A DNA stretch of 64,000 bases, taken from the NCBI RefSeq assembly GCF_007096385.1, contig NZ_VJWL01000001.1:1361734-1425733 (forward strand). Direction: 5' to 3'. The position numbers were made by a program, and so were the translations under genes. This DNA is from Aliidiomarina halalkaliphila. Its GTDB lineage: Bacteria > Pseudomonadota > Gammaproteobacteria > Enterobacterales > Alteromonadaceae. Shown piece by piece: positions 60,501 through 64,000 of the stretch (its first letter is position 1; the number at the start of each line of letters is the position of its first letter). Under the pieces are notes generated by a model that was not told where the DNA came from, searched no databases, and was given only the letters and a program-made list of their open reading frames with translations.

Positions 60501-62105
60501 TTATGGGGCTGCTTCAAACGAATAATAGGTTGCTGCGCCCGGGCCTACTGGCATACCAAGAGCAAACACCCAAACGTAGAATAGTATCACCCAACCCACG
60601 AAGAAAATCATACTGTAAGGCAGCATAATTGCAATTAGGGTACCTATCCCAATATCCTTCTTATAACGCGCGGCAACGGCCAGTATCAAGCCGAAGTAAC
60701 TCATCATCGGTGTAATAATATTGGTGACCGAATCACCAATCCGATAGGCCGCTTGTACTAATTCCGGGGCATAACCAATGATCATGAGCATAGGCACGAA
60801 AATTGGTGCAGTCACCGCCCACTGGGCTGATGCAGAACCGAGCATCAAATTAACAAAGGCACACATCAGAATAAAGAACACAAATACCATTGGCCCAGTT
60901 AGGTTGATGGACTGCAACAGATTTGCACCATTGACTGCCAAAACAGTGCCAAAATTGGTCCAACCAAAGAATGCGACAAATTGAGCGGCGAAGAACACCA
61001 GCACCATATACAAGCCCATAGAACTCATACTGGCAGCCATAGCATTGATCACATCACGGTCGGAGCGCATGGTGCGCACCACATAGCCATACACGAATCC
61101 CGGAATGGCAAAGGTAATGAAGATAAATACAACAATGCCGCGCAAGAATGGAGAACCTGCCACTTCACCTGTTTCAGGATTACGCAGTACACCCCACTCT
61201 GGCACCACGGTGATCGCTAGAAGAATCAGTAACGCTAAGAAGGTAAATCCAGCCGCGATCAAGCCTTTGCGCTCTTCGGGCTTGAGCTTATCCATGCTTA
61301 CATTGGCGTCGAGATCGGCGTCAGGATCCATGTCATCTGGGTTATATTTCCCGAGCTTTGGTTCAACGATCTTTTCCGTGACCAACCAACCCAAAACCGC
61401 AATCAAAAATGTACTGATAAACATGAAATACCAGTTCATCTCCGGCCCTACTTCGTAGGTTGGATCAATCAATTGAGCCGCCGAGGTTGTGAAACCCGAG
61501 AGTAATGGATCCACGGTACCGATAAAGAGGTTCGCGCTATAGCCCGCTGAAACCCCGGCAAATGCTGCGGCAAGACCGGCTAATGGGTGTCGGCCTAGGG
61601 AATGGAAGATAAGCGCTGCCAAAGGTACAAGAACCACGTAACCCAATTCCGATGCGGTATTGGAGACCACCCCAGCAAAAACAATGGTCACTGTCACCAT
61701 GCGTGGCGATGCGTTCATCACCATTCCGCGCATCATGGCTTCAAGCATACCGGAGCGCTCGGCAATACCTACCCCAAGAATGGCCACAAGCACCACCCCT
61801 AACGGCGGGAAGCTGGTAAAGTTGGTCACCAGATTCGATACAATCCAACGCAGGCCTTCCGCGCTCAACAAACTGTTGACGACAATGTCTTCACCGTAGG
61901 TTGCTGGGCGTGGATCCGCCACGCTCACCCCAAAGTATCCGGCAATCCCACTGGCAACAATTACGAGCACACAAAAGATCGCAAACAGTGACACCGGATG
62001 CGGTAACAAGTTACCCAACCACTCAACCGTATCTAGGAAACGAGTAAACCAACCGCGTTTCTCGGGGTTTGCAGGGTCCCCGTAATTATTCTTTGCAGAC
62101 GCCAT
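60501..62105 (-). CDS. AbgT-family transporter
   Basis: 534 residues, strongly hydrophobic with about ten membrane segments, plus a charged cytoplasmic loop (about 255-282, D-P-D-A-D-L-D-A-N). The S-N-T-A-S-E-L-G-Y-V and N-L-M-L-G-S-A-S-A-Q-W-A hairpin motifs are typical of AbgT. Members import p-aminobenzoyl-glutamate (E. coli AbgT) or export sulfonamide-like antimetabolites (MtrF, YdaH). The hydrolase genes abgAB are not nearby, so direction and substrate stay open. Confidence 0.9.
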   Translation of the reverse strand: MASAKNNYGDPANPEKRGWFTRFLDTVEWLGNLLPHPVSLFAIFCVLVIVASGIAGYFGVSVADPRPATYGEDIVVNSLLSAEGLRWIVSNLVTNFTSFPPLGVVLVAILGVGIAERSGMLEAMMRGMVMNASPRMVTVTIVFAGVVSNTASELGYVVLVPLAALIFHSLGRHPLAGLAAAFAGVSAGYSANLFIGTVDPLLSGFTTSAAQLIDPTYEVGPEMNWYFMFISTFLIAVLGWLVTEKIVEPKLGKYNPDDMDPDADLDANVSMDKLKPEERKGLIAAGFTFLALLILLAITVVPEWGVLRNPETGEVAGSPFLRGIVVFIFITFAIPGFVYGYVVRTMRSDRDVINAMAASMSSMGLYMVLVFFAAQFVAFFGWTNFGTVLAVNGANLLQSINLTGPMVFVFFILMCAFVNLMLGSASAQWAVTAPIFVPMLMIIGYAPELVQAAYRIGDSVTNIITPMMSYFGLILAVAARYKKDIGIGTLIAIMLPYSMIFFVGWVILFYVWVFALGMPVGPGAATYYSFEAAP

Positions 62106-62116
62106 GCAGCGCTCCT

Positions 62117-63004
62117 TTAATTCTTTTTCGACACACCGAGCAGGCGCGACTTCAATCGTTCAAACAGCGAAGCATTGTACTTTAAACCCGGGCGTGCAAC
62201 AAACCCGCCCTGTCGCCATATGCGTATCAGCATCAATATGCCCGTGATACAAAACCACACTGAAAAAACTGCGGCACTGATGATCAGGAGATTATTAAAG
62301 TTACGCTGCCCGCTATAATCCATAAAATGCAGCTTGTACATCCACTCAGTAACCGGTGACCAGCGGTTACGATGGGCCACTAAATCGCCGCTTTGCTGAT
62401 CCACGTAAATACGTGTTTTCAACCGATCAGCAAACTCAATGCGAAAGCCCGGTCCCGCCCATTGGGGAAGGTCCCGACTAAGTCGCACGTCGTAAATACC
62501 ATTAAACATGCCACTGCCTAAATAAGAGTTTACCGCAATCCGTTGCGCCTGAACCGCACCTGTGTTCCAACGCTGTCCAGTGCCACCATCAAACCAGGCT
62601 TGATATAGTCCATCAGCTCCCAGACGCCCATCTTCATAGCGCGTATCGCGCTGAGACGCATAAGTCACTTGAAATTGTGGTAGGTCGTCGCGCATGCGCA
62701 CGTTTATTTCATACACATCGCCCAAATGATGAAGCTGTCGCATCGGAATAATATAAGGCTCGGAGATAGATAACTGAGCCGGAGGCACGCGATGTAAATA
62801 CTGCTCCGCATTGAGCGCCTCACGCCCCATCCAACTAAAATAAATGCCAGTAACGGTCCAGATCAGTAATTGCAGGATCAATATGAGCCCAGCCAAACGA
62901 TGTAGCCGCGTAAGCCCAGAAAAACTAAACACCGAAGGGCGTTTGCGTGCTTGCGCTTGCGCCTCTTCGAATTTCTCTTTGTCTAAAGGATTTATGCGCG
63001 CCAT
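62117..63004 (-). CDS. PepSY-associated membrane protein 2
   Basis: 295 residues from ATG 63004, overlapping the upstream PepSY gene by 13 bases; an open frame continues to 63103. Membrane segments lie near 35-55 and 235-260, around a periplasmic domain ending at M-Y-K-L-H-F-M-D-Y-S. The P-V-T-E-W-M-Y-K-L-H stretch resembles PepSY_TM proteins often tied to iron or reductase systems. Function unknown. Confidence 0.75.
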   Translation of the reverse strand: MARINPLDKEKFEEAQAQARKRPSVFSFSGLTRLHRLAGLILILQLLIWTVTGIYFSWMGREALNAEQYLHRVPPAQLSISEPYIIPMRQLHHLGDVYEINVRMRDDLPQFQVTYASQRDTRYEDGRLGADGLYQAWFDGGTGQRWNTGAVQAQRIAVNSYLGSGMFNGIYDVRLSRDLPQWAGPGFRIEFADRLKTRIYVDQQSGDLVAHRNRWSPVTEWMYKLHFMDYSGQRNFNNLLIISAAVFSVWFCITGILMLIRIWRQGGFVARPGLKYNASLFERLKSRLLGVSKKN

Positions 63005-63726
63005 AGTCGCCTCCACCCACGCGCAATGTAACGGTAACTGAGTAACCATAAACCGGTTAAAGCAATAACGAAGGTAATACCTGCGAACGCCAGTATCCAC
63101 CATGAACTAATATTGCTACGGTCCTTGTAGTCCATAATGTGTAACATCCACATCACATCGAACAAGCGCCATGCTTGATGACGTTGAGTGATAAGGTCAC
63201 CGGTATCTTTCGCAAGATAAAATGTGGTACGGCGCGCATCGGCGAATTCGACCTGCCATACAGGCGCGTGCCTAGACGCCACCTCACCGGGTAATTCGTG
63301 CGCATCGGTGAATAGGGTCAACTGTGTGATTACAGGGTCACCTCTGCCCGCATAGTAGCGCTCAGCTAAGGCAATAATATCGTCTTCCCCCAGATCACTG
63401 CGGCTAAAATCATTTGGGTTCACTAAGAACTGCGTTTGCTCGGTGCGCACGCGAAAGAGATACTGGAACTCGCCTTGCACGTAACGCGACAGTAATGCGG
63501 CTTCAATGGCTTGGGGATAGTGTTCGCTTAGTTGTGGGATGCGCTCCAATAACTCAAAACGCGTAATGGGTTTATCGGCAGGTTGACTTAAATGATGACC
63601 GTGAATATAAGGCAACTGCAAGAGCACCATCACCGCACCGGTGATACTCCAGATAATCAATTGGATCCCAAATAAGAGGGTTAACCAACGATGAATTTTA
63701 CGGGTTCCGAGCGCTTTGAATTGCAT
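62992..63726 (-). CDS. PepSY-associated membrane protein 1
   Basis: 244 residues. Membrane segments near 12-36 and 207-232 enclose a periplasmic domain ending at V-M-W-M-L-H-I-M-D-Y-K-D, the same motif as the next gene, suggesting an old duplication. It is probably the first gene of a four-gene run (PepSY, PepSY, AbgT, binding protein). Function unknown. Confidence 0.75.
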   Translation of the reverse strand: MQFKALGTRKIHRWLTLLFGIQLIIWSITGAVMVLLQLPYIHGHHLSQPADKPITRFELLERIPQLSEHYPQAIEAALLSRYVQGEFQYLFRVRTEQTQFLVNPNDFSRSDLGEDDIIALAERYYAGRGDPVITQLTLFTDAHELPGEVASRHAPVWQVEFADARRTTFYLAKDTGDLITQRHQAWRLFDVMWMLHIMDYKDRSNISSWWILAFAGITFVIALTGLWLLSYRYIARGWRRLWRA

Positions 63727-63797
63727 GCTTTATCGTTATTATGATGAACAACGTATTTTGTACCACGATGCCGAGGCCATTTACAGAGCGCGAATAA

Positions 63798-63827
63798 GAA
63801 AAAAGGGAGCCAATCGGCTCCCTTTTC
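63798..63827 (-). terminator. Rho-independent terminator after tuf
   Basis: AAAAAAGGGAGCC and GGCTCCCTTTT form a stem with a short loop (AATC). It lies about 33 bases past the tuf stop and can also act for the opposite strand. Confidence 0.88.
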
Positions 63828-63859
63828 TAAAGGTCAGTGACCTATGAAGTCTGTATCAA

Positions 63860-64000
63860 TTAATCGATGATTTTAGATACAACGCCAGCACCTACGGTAC
63901 GGCCACCTTCACGGATTGCGAAACGCAAACCATCGTCCATCGCGATTGGAGCAATCAGCTCTACAACGAACTTCAGGTTGTCACCAGGCATGACCATTTC
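63860..64000 (-). CDS. tuf: EF-Tu, C-terminal fragment
   Basis: The last 46 residues of elongation factor Tu before the TAA stop at 63860-63862: [18 protein letters not shown], then [18 protein letters not shown]. This is domain 3 of EF-Tu, which delivers aminoacyl-tRNA to the ribosome. Upstream sequence is outside the window, so tufA or tufB cannot be decided. Confidence 0.98.
   Translation of the reverse strand, partial: EMVMPGDNLKFVVELIAPIAMDDGLRFAIREGGRTVGAGVVSKIID

Overview
The window is a chromosomal stretch of a marine-type gammaproteobacterium. Gene content and order (zapE/zapG-degQ-degS, the murA-mla cluster, kdsD to ptsO, tldD-nit-yhdP-rng-maf-mreDCB, an MSHA pilus locus next to mreB, ssb and uvrA close by, tuf at the edge) and the protein sequences point to the Alteromonadales. 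Idiomarinaceae is my best guess, made from protein resemblance and gene order, not from a search. Coding density is high, most genes are housekeeping, and I see no prophage, insertion sequence, CRISPR array, tRNA or rRNA.

Layout. 0-3.5 kb: cell division (zapE fragment, zapG) and envelope proteases (degQ, degS). 3.5-8.2 kb, minus strand: phospholipid transport (mlaF-E-D-B, with no mlaC), ibaG, murA, and a TetR regulator upstream. 8.4-15.1 kb, plus strand: a ten-gene run for Kdo synthesis, LPS transport (lptC-A-B), sigma-54, hibernation factor and the nitrogen PTS branch (ptsN, rapZ, ptsO). 15.1-15.46 kb: a gene-free convergent gap filled with two related palindromic elements. 15.5-28.2 kb: pmbA, darP, tldD, nit, yhdP, rng, maf and mreDCB. 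28.4-45 kb: a complete 17-gene MSHA (type IV pilus) locus on the minus strand. It has a secretion block (mshI to mshF) and a pilin block (mshB to mshQ), with a terminator after the major pilin gene. 45.2-55.5 kb: pyrC, macAB, tdk, add, gabD, ssb and a YajR-like MFS transporter. 55.8-59.5 kb: uvrA and glsA. 59.5-63.7 kb: a minus-strand run of two PepSY membrane proteins, an AbgT transporter and an orphan solute-binding protein. 63.9 kb: the end of an EF-Tu gene.

How the genes work together. Much of the window concerns the envelope: peptidoglycan precursor synthesis (murA) and rod shape (mre), LPS export (kds, lpt), outer-membrane lipid asymmetry (mla, yhdP), periplasmic quality control (degQ, degS) and a surface pilus. 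The MshE ATPase carries a tandem MshEN domain, so pilus extension is probably controlled by cyclic di-GMP. The least ordinary items are the paired palindromic elements with compensatory stem changes (15.11-15.40 kb), the mla operon without mlaC, and the PepSY/AbgT/solute-binding-protein cluster. None is by itself proof of a new system.
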